Positions 24,629-33,159 of a DNA stretch of 64,000 bases are shown here, piece after piece; the first letter of the stretch is position 1, and every line of letters begins with the position of its first letter. Origin of the DNA: Belliella aquatica (GTDB lineage: Bacteria > Bacteroidota > Bacteroidia > Cytophagales > Cyclobacteriaceae); assembly GCF_014637795.1 (NCBI RefSeq), contig NZ_BMFD01000012.1, positions 4,361-68,360 of the forward strand. The letters run 5' to 3'. A model generated the notes under the pieces. The model made no database searches. It was not told where the DNA came from and saw nothing but the letters and a program-made list of their open reading frames with translations. The position numbers were made by a program, and so were the translations under genes.

Positions 24629-24635
24629 CTATTTT

Positions 24636-25445
24636 TTATCTTTGCTTGTTGCTCTTTTCGTAATAAGCCATGGCTTCTGCCATTTGGCTATTTAATTCTT
24701 GAATTCTTTTATCTGGACCTGGGTGAGTCGATAAAAATTCCGGTGGCCTTGCACCTTCTGCACCTGCATTCATTCTTTCCCAGAATATAGGGGCTTGTCT
24801 TGGATCATACCCCGCTAAAGCCATGAAATTTAAGCCTAATTGATCGGCTTCTAATTCATGCTTTCTAGAAAATTTCAACATTCCCAATTGTCCACCATAA
24901 CCTACAGCTTGAAGGAAGATGCTTTGAGTAAGTGTTGGGTTTTGACCCATTGCGACCTGAACACCGCCAATCAATCCATTCAATAAAAGGCCATTTGACA
25001 TTCTCTCTCTTGCGTGACTTGCTATAGCATGTGCTACTTCGTGACCCATAACAACAGCAATCCCTGTCTCGTCTTGGCAAATAGGCATGATACCTGTGTA
25101 AAATGCTACTTTACCACCTGGCATACACCAAGCATTGATTTGTTCACTATCTATAAGATTGAATTCCCATTGAAAGCCTTCCAATTCATCTGCATAACCC
25201 TTTTCTCGCATGTAAATATCTACAGCTTCTGCAATTTTTCTACCTACTCTTACGACTTGCTGACCTTGCGTCGAACTAGTTACTAACTTACTTTCTTGCA
25301 ATACCTGACCATATTGATCGTATGACATCGGGAGAATCTCTGCATTACTTACAAGACTTAACTGATTACGTCCACTAAATGGGACTTTGGCACAGGAATA
25401 GGTGATTAGCCCGACCAAAAACAATATTGATAATTTCTTTAACAT
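24636..25445 (-). CDS. M48 family metalloprotease lipoprotein
   Basis: 269 residues. Signal peptide with lipobox ITYSC, so it is anchored to a membrane. The zinc site is complete: HEVAHAIASHARERM (HExxH) and, ~60 residues later, KHELEADQLGLNFMALAGYD supplying the third ligand. FLSTHPGPDKRIQEL is the usual C-terminal motif. BepA/LoiP-type family members do proteolytic quality control of envelope proteins; that role is inferred here. Monocistronic, with a terminator directly downstream. Confidence 0.93.
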   Translation of the reverse strand: MLKKLSILFLVGLITYSCAKVPFSGRNQLSLVSNAEILPMSYDQYGQVLQESKLVTSSTQGQQVVRVGRKIAEAVDIYMREKGYADELEGFQWEFNLIDSEQINAWCMPGGKVAFYTGIMPICQDETGIAVVMGHEVAHAIASHARERMSNGLLLNGLIGGVQVAMGQNPTLTQSIFLQAVGYGGQLGMLKFSRKHELEADQLGLNFMALAGYDPRQAPIFWERMNAGAEGARPPEFLSTHPGPDKRIQELNSQMAEAMAYYEKSNKQR

Positions 25446-25550
25446 AACAGTTTGGATATTTATACAAAATTGCCCAAAAAAGATGCCATATCAAAAATGC
25501 ATTCCTTTTTTTTAATTAATTTGGAACATTAAATACTTAATCCAATCAAT

Positions 25551-26027
25551 ATGACCCCAGAAGCAAAAAGTTACTTAGGTAAAATGACTAATCCTTTCAT
25601 TTTTTGGTGGGCGATGTTGTTCAAATTACCCTCTGCCATTTTTTGGCGATTGAAAATCAAAAAACTTGATGCAGAAGCTTGCGAAGTGTCTATTCCTTAT
25701 TTCTGGAGAAGTCAAAACCCTTTCAATTCTATCTATTTCGCGGCACTTGCCGGAGCAGCTGAATTGTCCACTGGTGCATTATGTCAACTTTCTATGGCTG
25801 GAAAAGGCAAATTCAGTATGCTGGTGGTTGATTTTAGAGCAGAATACTTTAAAAAAGCAGATCAATTGATCACCTTCAGTTGCAATCAAGGAAAAGAATT
25901 GGAGTCAATAATCAACCAACTTCAACTTGGTGAAAGCAACAAACTCACGATGATTTCGACAGGATTGACTAAAGATGGAGAAATGGTCGCAAGATTTTAT
26001 GTTACTTGGTCTTTCAAAAAGAAATAG
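25551..26027 (+). CDS. DUF4442 hotdog-fold thioesterase-like protein
   Basis: 158 residues. WWAMLFKLPSAIFWRLKIKK and the central FAALAGAAELSTGALCQLSM match the DUF4442 (PaaI-like hotdog) pattern. A CoA-thioester hydrolase role is possible, but no substrate can be inferred. Single gene, convergent with the next one. Confidence 0.8.
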   Translation: MTPEAKSYLGKMTNPFIFWWAMLFKLPSAIFWRLKIKKLDAEACEVSIPYFWRSQNPFNSIYFAALAGAAELSTGALCQLSMAGKGKFSMLVVDFRAEYFKKADQLITFSCNQGKELESIINQLQLGESNKLTMISTGLTKDGEMVARFYVTWSFKKK

Positions 26028-26058
26028 ATGGGCGTACGACTTGGAGGAAAATCAGAAT

Positions 26059-26835
26059 CTACTCTCTGCGTCTACCTGTTCTCCAATCAAAAAACTCGAT
26101 CAGTCGCTGTTCCACCATCTTCCAACTCATATCAAGAAACTGATGGTCTTTGTTGTGCAGGTTAAATTCAATAATCAAATCATCTAAATCCTGATTGGAA
26201 AGGTTGTATTCAGACTTAAGCGCTGTCATCACTGAATCTGATTGAATCAATTCTAAATAATCTTTTTTCCGAGCTATTATGGCCAGTTTTCTGGCGTATT
26301 CCCGCTTATTTCTTTCGCTTTTCATAAAATAAGAAATCGGACCATCAATAGTCATCGCAGGAACTAAACCAGGATTATCAGACATACCCATGTACATTTT
26401 CCCTGGTCCTGCTTTTCTATCAGAGAATCCACGCATTCCAGTTGGACTTGCAGTACCACCAACCAAATAGGGAACTTTATATTCATTTCCGTAAACGCTA
26501 AACTGAGGGAGTGTTCGCGCATTTAAATATATCTCAGCTACAAAATGTCTGTCCTCACCAACGATCACTTTGTTTGGAATATAATATTGTTTTGAAAAAT
26601 GTATGGAATCACCTCTGCTTCCCTGAAGTCTAAAATACCCTCTTGAATTTGTCAAACTGCTATCCATGTTCGTCAAATTCACAACCCAGACGTCCTCCAA
26701 GTAGCCTTTATCAAAGCCATCAATCACATTTCCGGTAATTGTCTGGGCCTGTATGCTAAATTGCAGCGTAAAACAGATCGTAAATAAAAGTACTATAATT
26801 CTCACCGTACGAAGGTAAAGTGAATTGTCTTTCAC
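26059..26835 (-). CDS. Secreted protein with carboxypeptidase-like regulatory domain
   Basis: 258 residues. A signal peptide (VLLFTICFTLQFSIQAQ) is followed by a CarboxypepD_reg-like beta-sandwich (TITGNVIDGFDKGYLEDVWV, TNSRGYFRLQGSRGDSIHFS) and then a helical C-terminal half. Such proteins are common envelope proteins in Bacteroidota, often without known function. It is not followed by a TonB-dependent receptor. Monocistronic. Confidence 0.8.
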   Translation of the reverse strand: MKDNSLYLRTVRIIVLLFTICFTLQFSIQAQTITGNVIDGFDKGYLEDVWVVNLTNMDSSLTNSRGYFRLQGSRGDSIHFSKQYYIPNKVIVGEDRHFVAEIYLNARTLPQFSVYGNEYKVPYLVGGTASPTGMRGFSDRKAGPGKMYMGMSDNPGLVPAMTIDGPISYFMKSERNKREYARKLAIIARKKDYLELIQSDSVMTALKSEYNLSNQDLDDLIIEFNLHNKDHQFLDMSWKMVEQRLIEFFDWRTGRRRE

Positions 26836-26930
26836 TAAAAATTTGTCGTGTTAAAAAACATTAAGCTTATAAATCACTAATTTGAATTTTCAATCTTAAA
26901 AGCATTTTATAAAAACACCTATATACAGCA

Positions 26931-27845
26931 ATGGATAAATTCAAATTAACCAGATTCGCCCCTACACCAAGTGGTTTTTTACATCTTGGAAATATCTATT
27001 CTTTTTTGATTACGAAAGTTTTGGCTGAAAAACACGGAGCAAAAATCCTCCTCAGAATCGATGATTTGGATCAAGAAAGAGTCAAGAAAAAATACACGCA
27101 AGACATTTTCGATTCGCTAGATTTTATGGGACTCAGCTATGATTTAGGCCCAAAAAATCTGAAAGATTTTGAACAAAATTTTTCTTGTTTGAAACGAATA
27201 ACCTTATACCAAAAGCACATCGAAGAATTAATTAAGAGAAAAGCTATTTTCGCTTGCGATTGCAGCAGAAATAAAATTGAAAAAATGCATCCTAAAGGAT
27301 TTTATACAGGCTTTTGCAAAAAAAGGAATCTACCAATGAATACATCAGGATCAACTCTAAGAATCAATACTCCTGTAAATCAAAAAATAAAAATCCAAAC
27401 TCTTGAAGGAATTCAAGAAAGTGAAATCCTTGGGATTTTAAGAGATTTTGTCATCAAAAAGAAAGATGGGATACCTGCCTATCAATTACAATCAATCTCA
27501 GATGATATTCACTATGGTGTTGATCTAATTGTGAGAGGCAATGATCTTTTTGGATCTTCAATTGCTCAAACTTTCCTCGCGTCTCAATTGGATAAAAATG
27601 GGTTAAATCAAATCACTTTCCATCATCATGATCTGATATTTGGGAAGAAAAATCAAAAATTGTCAAAAACCACTGGAGATGCCTCCATCCAATTTCTTAG
27701 AAAATCAGGAATGAAAAAAGAAGGAGTTTTCGAGCTTCTGGGGAAAATGGCGGGTTTTCCCCAACCCATTAAAAGTTTTGAAGAGTTTTCAAAAGCGTAT
27801 TTAGCGGATATGATTATCCAAAAAAGTGATAGCAAGAAAAGTTAA
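26931..27845 (+). CDS. gluQ: Glutamyl-Q tRNA(Asp) synthetase-like enzyme
   Basis: 304 residues, much shorter than GluRS (~500), with only the catalytic Rossmann part. RFAPTPSGFLHLGNIYSFL holds the HIGH-type motif (HLGN), and KKNQKLSKTTG the KMSKS-type motif (KLSKT). CDCSRNKIE and the later FYTGFCKK provide the zinc cysteines typical of GluQRS. LLRIDDLDQERVKKKY and VRGNDLFGSSIAQTFLASQL are further family blocks. It would glutamylate queuosine on tRNA(Asp). queA, another queuosine gene, is about 15 kb away. The anticodon-binding domain is absent, supporting GluQ over GluRS. Confidence 0.85.
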   Translation: MDKFKLTRFAPTPSGFLHLGNIYSFLITKVLAEKHGAKILLRIDDLDQERVKKKYTQDIFDSLDFMGLSYDLGPKNLKDFEQNFSCLKRITLYQKHIEELIKRKAIFACDCSRNKIEKMHPKGFYTGFCKKRNLPMNTSGSTLRINTPVNQKIKIQTLEGIQESEILGILRDFVIKKKDGIPAYQLQSISDDIHYGVDLIVRGNDLFGSSIAQTFLASQLDKNGLNQITFHHHDLIFGKKNQKLSKTTGDASIQFLRKSGMKKEGVFELLGKMAGFPQPIKSFEEFSKAYLADMIIQKSDSKKS

Positions 27846-27945
27846 AGATTTGCAATTGTGAGTAAGAGTTAATGGTTAATCAGTAGATAAATCTAATCTA
27901 CACAGGCTCCTATTTATAAGAAAAGTTAGGTAATTGCTTCAATGT

Positions 27946-27978
27946 AAAAGCCGAAAGTCATCCTGACTTTCGGCTTTT
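27946..27978. terminator. Bidirectional terminator between gluQ and the S10 peptidase
   Basis: AAAAGCCGAAAGTCA (27946-27960), loop TCC, TGACTTTCGGCTTTT (27964-27978): a perfect 15-bp stem with A and T arms, serving the convergent genes. Confidence 0.9.
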
Positions 27979-28006
27979 ACAATTAATCTATTTGAACTTA
28001 TTATTT

Positions 28007-29491
28007 TCAATTTTTTGCTGGAACACCCTTTCCTGGAAGGCTATTTTTGATAAACTCTCGAATGTCATCATTGGATGTCTTCAAATCTTCTGCTCTCAGA
28101 TACATCATGTGACCACTTCTGTAGGCCTTGAAAGAGAGTCTATCCTTCAATTTTCCATTTTGATCCATTTGCCACATATTGTATTTGGCATTGAAGTAAT
28201 CTGTGCCACCATCAAAATAACCGGATTGTGTCATCACATGGAGATATGGGTTTTGACGCATGGCGTTGGCAAGTTGTTCACCAGTATTTTCATTACTTCT
28301 ATCCCAAGGATTTACCGGACCAAAGAGATTGTATGTCAGATCAGTTTCATACTCCAAGACATTTCTTGCATAAAGATTGAAAGCTGGTGCAAAAGCATGA
28401 TTCCAAGACGTCAAGGCTGGATCAAAATCATAGCGCTCTCCTGCATCACTTTTGTCAATTCCTCTATACCTACTATCCAACCTACCAATGGTCATTCCCT
28501 GATCTCTCAACAATTCCTTCCAGAAAAAACCTGTTGGAACAGCCAAATTATGTTCTAAAATAACTTTTTCACTCAATCCTGAGTAGTAAGCCATCTTTTT
28601 TGCAATTTCAATTCGAGCTTTTGGATCTAAAGAACCACCTTTTGCCATAGCTGGCAATAAAACATCGAGTGTGTAAGCCTCCACTTCAGGAAGAATTTCA
28701 TCTAAGTCTTTGGCTTGAAGGTCTGCGGGGAGCACTTTGTGATACCATGCTGTAGCAGCGTAATAAGGAAGGTAATTAGCATCTGAAACTGGTCCGTTTC
28801 TCTCTAGTCCCATTGGAGTTGGAGATACTAATATCACACCATTGAAATACATCCAATGCGCATTTTGAAGTTGAGAAACCAAACCAGCAACTCTTGTGGT
28901 TCCGTAACTTTCTCCTATCAAGTATTTTGGAGAAGCCCATCTGTTTTGTCTGGTTACAAAGGTATTCACCCAGTCAGCCAAGTATTTGATATCAGCATTT
29001 ATCCCGAAAAATGTTGATCGAGGTGTTTCTTTATCAACAATCCTAGAATACCCAGTATTAACTGGATCTACGAAAACAATATCAGCGACATCCAAAATAG
29101 AATGTGGGTTTTTACTGTAACCATATGGCTGAAGTGGGTAACCTTCGTCATCAATATTCAATTTGTAAGGTCCAGTGTAGGCCAAATGCATCCAAATTGA
29201 TGCAGACCCAGGGCCACCGTTAAACGAAACTACCAAAGGCCTCGAAGCGCGATCAGAAACATCAGATCTTTCGTAATACGTGTAAAACAAAGAAGCAATT
29301 GGTTTCCCATCTTCGTTCCAAACAGGCTTCGTACCAGCAGTCGCTTTGTACGGCACCCTTTTGCCATTGATAGTTACTTCGTTGTTTGTTACTTTGGAAG
29401 ATTCAACAGCTATTTGTCTCGTTTCTTGTGCCGAAACATACGTCAAGCTCAAAAGAAACAATGAAGCACTTAGTAAATATTTTTTGATCAT
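28007..29491 (-). CDS. Secreted S10 family serine carboxypeptidase
   Basis: 494 residues with a signal peptide (YLLSASLFLLSLTYVSAQ). S10 motifs: VSFNGGPGSASIWMHLAYTG (oxyanion region), LIGESYGTTRVAGL (catalytic Ser), and late YFDGGTDYFNAKYN and YRSGHMMYLRAEDL regions supplying Asp and His. It would trim C-terminal residues from peptides in the envelope or outside. Monocistronic between two terminator-bounded units. Confidence 0.93.
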   Translation of the reverse strand: MIKKYLLSASLFLLSLTYVSAQETRQIAVESSKVTNNEVTINGKRVPYKATAGTKPVWNEDGKPIASLFYTYYERSDVSDRASRPLVVSFNGGPGSASIWMHLAYTGPYKLNIDDEGYPLQPYGYSKNPHSILDVADIVFVDPVNTGYSRIVDKETPRSTFFGINADIKYLADWVNTFVTRQNRWASPKYLIGESYGTTRVAGLVSQLQNAHWMYFNGVILVSPTPMGLERNGPVSDANYLPYYAATAWYHKVLPADLQAKDLDEILPEVEAYTLDVLLPAMAKGGSLDPKARIEIAKKMAYYSGLSEKVILEHNLAVPTGFFWKELLRDQGMTIGRLDSRYRGIDKSDAGERYDFDPALTSWNHAFAPAFNLYARNVLEYETDLTYNLFGPVNPWDRSNENTGEQLANAMRQNPYLHVMTQSGYFDGGTDYFNAKYNMWQMDQNGKLKDRLSFKAYRSGHMMYLRAEDLKTSNDDIREFIKNSLPGKGVPAKN

Positions 29492-29589
29492 AATTTTTGG
29501 ATTTATTTTTACTAAAATAGAAAACTCAATTCATATCCCGTAATGAAATTTTTCAAAGGTCAAATAATCTGGTAAGAGGAGTACCGAGA

Positions 29590-30273
29590 TTAATCTTGAT
29601 GCTTAATATTACTTGCGGCTGCTACAAGTTTTGCGATGATAACTGCTGGATATAGAATCCCAATTGCTGACAAGAAAACTGAAAGCATTTTGGTTGGTAC
29701 ATTTAGTGGAAAAATATCTCCATAACCAACTGTTGTAATGCTTACTAAACTATAATAAATATAGGAAACATAGTCTCGATCATCTCCATACAACTCTACC
29801 TCACCTCCAATGGTAGACCCTGTCAAGAAGTAAATAATTTCAAATCCAAAACTTCCAAATAACGCTAAAAGTAGATATACATTGATTGCTCCAATAACCC
29901 TATAAACATCAATCTGATCATCCCTAAACAAAAGACGAACATTGATTACTATGAAGACTATCAAATTCAGTATTCCAACCACTCTTTCCATTAAGTAAAA
30001 ATCTAGAGGTAAATCACTTAACCTAATGATTTTTAGAACTAAATGAAGTAGGAATAAGATGCTTGTAATAATGATAAAAGTCCTGTCTCCTGAGGAGAAA
30101 ATCCCCACGAAAAACAATGCTAAAAATATGACATTTAAGAATAATACATTGTCAGATTCTACATCAATGAAAATCGGCATGATAAATACCGTAAAAACTA
30201 AAATGACGAGTAGTGTCACAAAACTTGCATCGGATACCCAATAATTTTTTATTTTCTTTAATGCAATGAACAT
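29590..30273 (-). CDS. Potassium channel family protein (Kch/ion_trans_2)
   Basis: 227 residues. Six hydrophobic segments, with the pore loop and selectivity filter SITTVGYGDIFPLN near the C-terminus, followed by a final TM helix (AIGILYPAVIIAKLVAAA). There is no RCK domain. The TVGYGD filter indicates potassium selectivity. Single gene downstream of ppc but separated from it by a terminator. Confidence 0.88.
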   Translation of the reverse strand: MFIALKKIKNYWVSDASFVTLLVILVFTVFIMPIFIDVESDNVLFLNVIFLALFFVGIFSSGDRTFIIITSILFLLHLVLKIIRLSDLPLDFYLMERVVGILNLIVFIVINVRLLFRDDQIDVYRVIGAINVYLLLALFGSFGFEIIYFLTGSTIGGEVELYGDDRDYVSYIYYSLVSITTVGYGDIFPLNVPTKMLSVFLSAIGILYPAVIIAKLVAAASNIKHQD

Positions 30274-30326
30274 GACAGAAGATTTGATTTAAAAATGAAA
30301 TTTACACAATATTTCTATTCAAAAAG

Positions 30327-30354
30327 AAAATCCCGACCAAAGGCCGGGATTTTT
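30327..30354 (-). terminator. Terminator after ppc
   Basis: AAAATCCCG (30327-30335) pairs with CGGGATTTT (30345-30353), 4 bp past the ppc stop; the minus strand continues into a T-rich stretch. Confidence 0.8.
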
Positions 30355-30357
30355 AAA

Positions 30358-32913
30358 TTAGGCTGCATTTCTAGCAGCATTGATAATTCCAAACATTGTC
30401 CGGAGTATCAATTTCTGCAACACAGGATCTTCTTTTCCTGAATCGAGCATAGATTGTATCGCATATTGCTGAATGGTAATCAGCGGAAGAACGATTTTCT
30501 CTCTAATTGCGATAGATTCTTTAGAAGTTGGATTGTCTTGAAGCAGAGAATCCATACCAGATACTTCCAAAATCAACCTCAAAGTTCGTTCGTACTCTTC
30601 AAACATCAATTTCCATAAATCAGCATATTGAGGATTGTCTTTCAGATAAGCCGTAGATTTATAAAAGGATTTTGCTAAGGACTGCATACTATTCCCAAGC
30701 AAAGATCTAAAGAAGAGTGAGTCACTATAAAGTGCTTGAGCATGATCAAATTTACCTTCTTTTTTCAAGGCTTCTAATGCAGCACCTACGCCAAAGAATC
30801 CAGGGATATTTTGCTTCATCTGAGCCCAAGAACCTACAAATGGGATTGCCCGCAAATCATCAAACTTCAACCCTGCATCCTTACCTCTTTTCAAAGGCCT
30901 AGAACCAATATTGACTTGACCAAAATACTTAAGCGGAGTCACATGCTCCAAGTATGGAAGAAACTGTGGATGATTTTTGAAATCCTTGTAAAACTGATAA
31001 GAAACATCAGCCATTTTATTGATCAAGACGCGCTGATCTTCAGAAAGTGTTTTTTCTGAGGAAGGATAAAGTTCGTTTTCAATCCCTGCACAGAGTAATT
31101 GCTCTAAGTTATACGTACAAGAAACCTGCTTGCCATAATTCGAGGAAATCGTCTGTCCTTGAATGGTAATTTGTATTTCTTCATTTTCAACTTGAGGGCC
31201 AAGGGAAGCATAAAAATTATGCATGTTTCCTCCACCTCTTGCAGGTGGTCCTCCTCTCCCGTCAAAGAAAATGACTCCAATCTCATAAAGCCTCGAGATT
31301 TTTGTCAATTCTTCTTTAGCGAGTAAAATAGACCAATTTGCTCGGATGTATCCTCCATCCTTTGTTCCATCGGAGAATCCAAGCATAATCGATTGCTTTT
31401 GCTTTCTGAATTTCAGGTGTTTGGCATAAGCTTTATTTTTGTAGAGCTCCTCCATAATTTTTGGAGCTTGGGCCAAATCATCTATTGTCTCAAAAAGTGG
31501 TACAATATCTAGTGGAAGCTCTCCTTCCTTATGGGGTATGCTGAGTTTTGCAAGTTTAAATACTTCTAAAACATGAAGCGCTGATTGACAATTAGAAATG
31601 ATATAACGATGCAGACCATCTTCACCATTTTCCTTTTGCACAGTTTGAATAGCATCAAAACTTTTAAGCATTTCCTTATGAAAGTCATCTTTGATTCTAT
31701 CTACTTTCGGAAGCTTATCAAAATCAAATAGATAGCTAATTTTCTCTTCTTCACTCAACTTGTGGTAGCCATCTAGCTCCTTTTTCCCAAGTTCCAATTC
31801 AATGATTTCATCCCATAGAGCATCATGCTTTCTGCTATCTTGACGCACATCCATATTGGCAAAGTGGAAACCAAAGATTTTCACTTTAAGAATAAACTCA
31901 TCCAATTGATCCAAAAACAAACCCTCATGATGTTCAATAAGCGCACTTCTCGCTTCCAATAAATCATTGAGAAGATCTGCTTTTGTTCTGTAGACACCTT
32001 GATCTTCAAATAAGGAGTTAAAAAGTCCATTTTCAACTTTGACCATAATTGGCTCTACATGTTTGAAAGTCAACCTCCTTCTAATCAACCTAATATCTCT
32101 GTAGTAGCATCTAAGAATCCATTTTTGGAGTCTTTCTGCAACTTTTACTGTGATGTCATGCGTGACAAATGGATTACCATCACGGTCCCCACCAGGCCAG
32201 AATCCAACTTTTAACAATCCTGGATTATCCCACTCGTGGAGTGGGATTTCAAGTCTATTCAATAATCTCGTGAGGATATCTGGAATACTTTTATAAAAAA
32301 CGTTTGTCAAAAACCAAATTAAACTGACCGCTTCATCAAGAGGAGTTGGCTTATCCTTATTTATAAAACCAGTTTTCCCTAGCTGCTGTAGGAGAAGATT
32401 GATGTTACCCAAATCGTTGTTCTTGATCGCATTTTCAAGATCAGTAATGATTCCCAATACATTGCCAGGATAGAATTGTGTAGGGTGGGCTGTGAGTGTC
32501 AGTCTCACAGAAAAATTATTGAGCTTCTCTATCAAAGCTTCTTTTTTCTTATCATTTTCCACTCGATTGATCAAGGCTGCTACACTTCCTTTTCCTTTCA
32601 GGTCGTGGATCTTGTCAAAAGCTGCATCCTCTATGGAATCAAAAAGTACAACTTGTCTTTCGACATATTGTACCATTTTAAAAAGAAGATTGTGACGATC
32701 ATCTTCAGATTGACTTCCCATCAATTCATCAAAAAAGTTTCTAATAATCTCTTTGGGAGTTTTGTCTTTTTGATAGCCTTCTTCACACTTACTTGCTAAT
32801 ATTGGCAATAGTGTCCCTGTGCGGTTAATATCACTAAATGGTAAGTCTAGAAATAGACTGTTATAAATAGTGAATCTTTTGGCTACTTCGGTTTGATAAT
32901 TATTCTTTAACAT
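30358..32913 (-). CDS. ppc: Phosphoenolpyruvate carboxylase
   Basis: 851 residues, close to the bacterial norm (~880). Catalytic regions: LTAHPTQFYPGNVL (His), GFWPGGDRDGNPFVTHD, MLGFSDGTKDGGYIRANW and FFDGRGGPPARGGGNMHNF. It fixes bicarbonate onto PEP to give oxaloacetate (anaplerosis). The C-terminal end (MFGIINAARNAA) resembles the usual NTG tail only loosely. Monocistronic. Confidence 0.96.
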   Translation of the reverse strand: MLKNNYQTEVAKRFTIYNSLFLDLPFSDINRTGTLLPILASKCEEGYQKDKTPKEIIRNFFDELMGSQSEDDRHNLLFKMVQYVERQVVLFDSIEDAAFDKIHDLKGKGSVAALINRVENDKKKEALIEKLNNFSVRLTLTAHPTQFYPGNVLGIITDLENAIKNNDLGNINLLLQQLGKTGFINKDKPTPLDEAVSLIWFLTNVFYKSIPDILTRLLNRLEIPLHEWDNPGLLKVGFWPGGDRDGNPFVTHDITVKVAERLQKWILRCYYRDIRLIRRRLTFKHVEPIMVKVENGLFNSLFEDQGVYRTKADLLNDLLEARSALIEHHEGLFLDQLDEFILKVKIFGFHFANMDVRQDSRKHDALWDEIIELELGKKELDGYHKLSEEEKISYLFDFDKLPKVDRIKDDFHKEMLKSFDAIQTVQKENGEDGLHRYIISNCQSALHVLEVFKLAKLSIPHKEGELPLDIVPLFETIDDLAQAPKIMEELYKNKAYAKHLKFRKQKQSIMLGFSDGTKDGGYIRANWSILLAKEELTKISRLYEIGVIFFDGRGGPPARGGGNMHNFYASLGPQVENEEIQITIQGQTISSNYGKQVSCTYNLEQLLCAGIENELYPSSEKTLSEDQRVLINKMADVSYQFYKDFKNHPQFLPYLEHVTPLKYFGQVNIGSRPLKRGKDAGLKFDDLRAIPFVGSWAQMKQNIPGFFGVGAALEALKKEGKFDHAQALYSDSLFFRSLLGNSMQSLAKSFYKSTAYLKDNPQYADLWKLMFEEYERTLRLILEVSGMDSLLQDNPTSKESIAIREKIVLPLITIQQYAIQSMLDSGKEDPVLQKLILRTMFGIINAARNAA

Positions 32914-33159
32914 TTTTAGGTTTAAGGTTTGAGAGTCGTGAATTTAAGCAATTTTTATGTTTTTTTCATAAAAATGGATTAATTTATACCATTTATACAT
33001 CTAAATACTAATTTAATTGTTGATTTTATTAAAAAATATAGACTTTATTAAACAAGCTAGAATTATAAAAAAGGCTTCTTTAATGTGAAAGGTAAAAATA
33101 CCTTCACCTTTTTTCGTAATTTAGGATTTTTAACGCTGAAAAAGAAATCACCTATAAGC

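Noticed and set aside
33085-33159. GTG start for MrpA
   Set aside because: The added residues are basic and non-membrane, while MrpA proteins normally begin at the first TM helix, as from ATG 33160.
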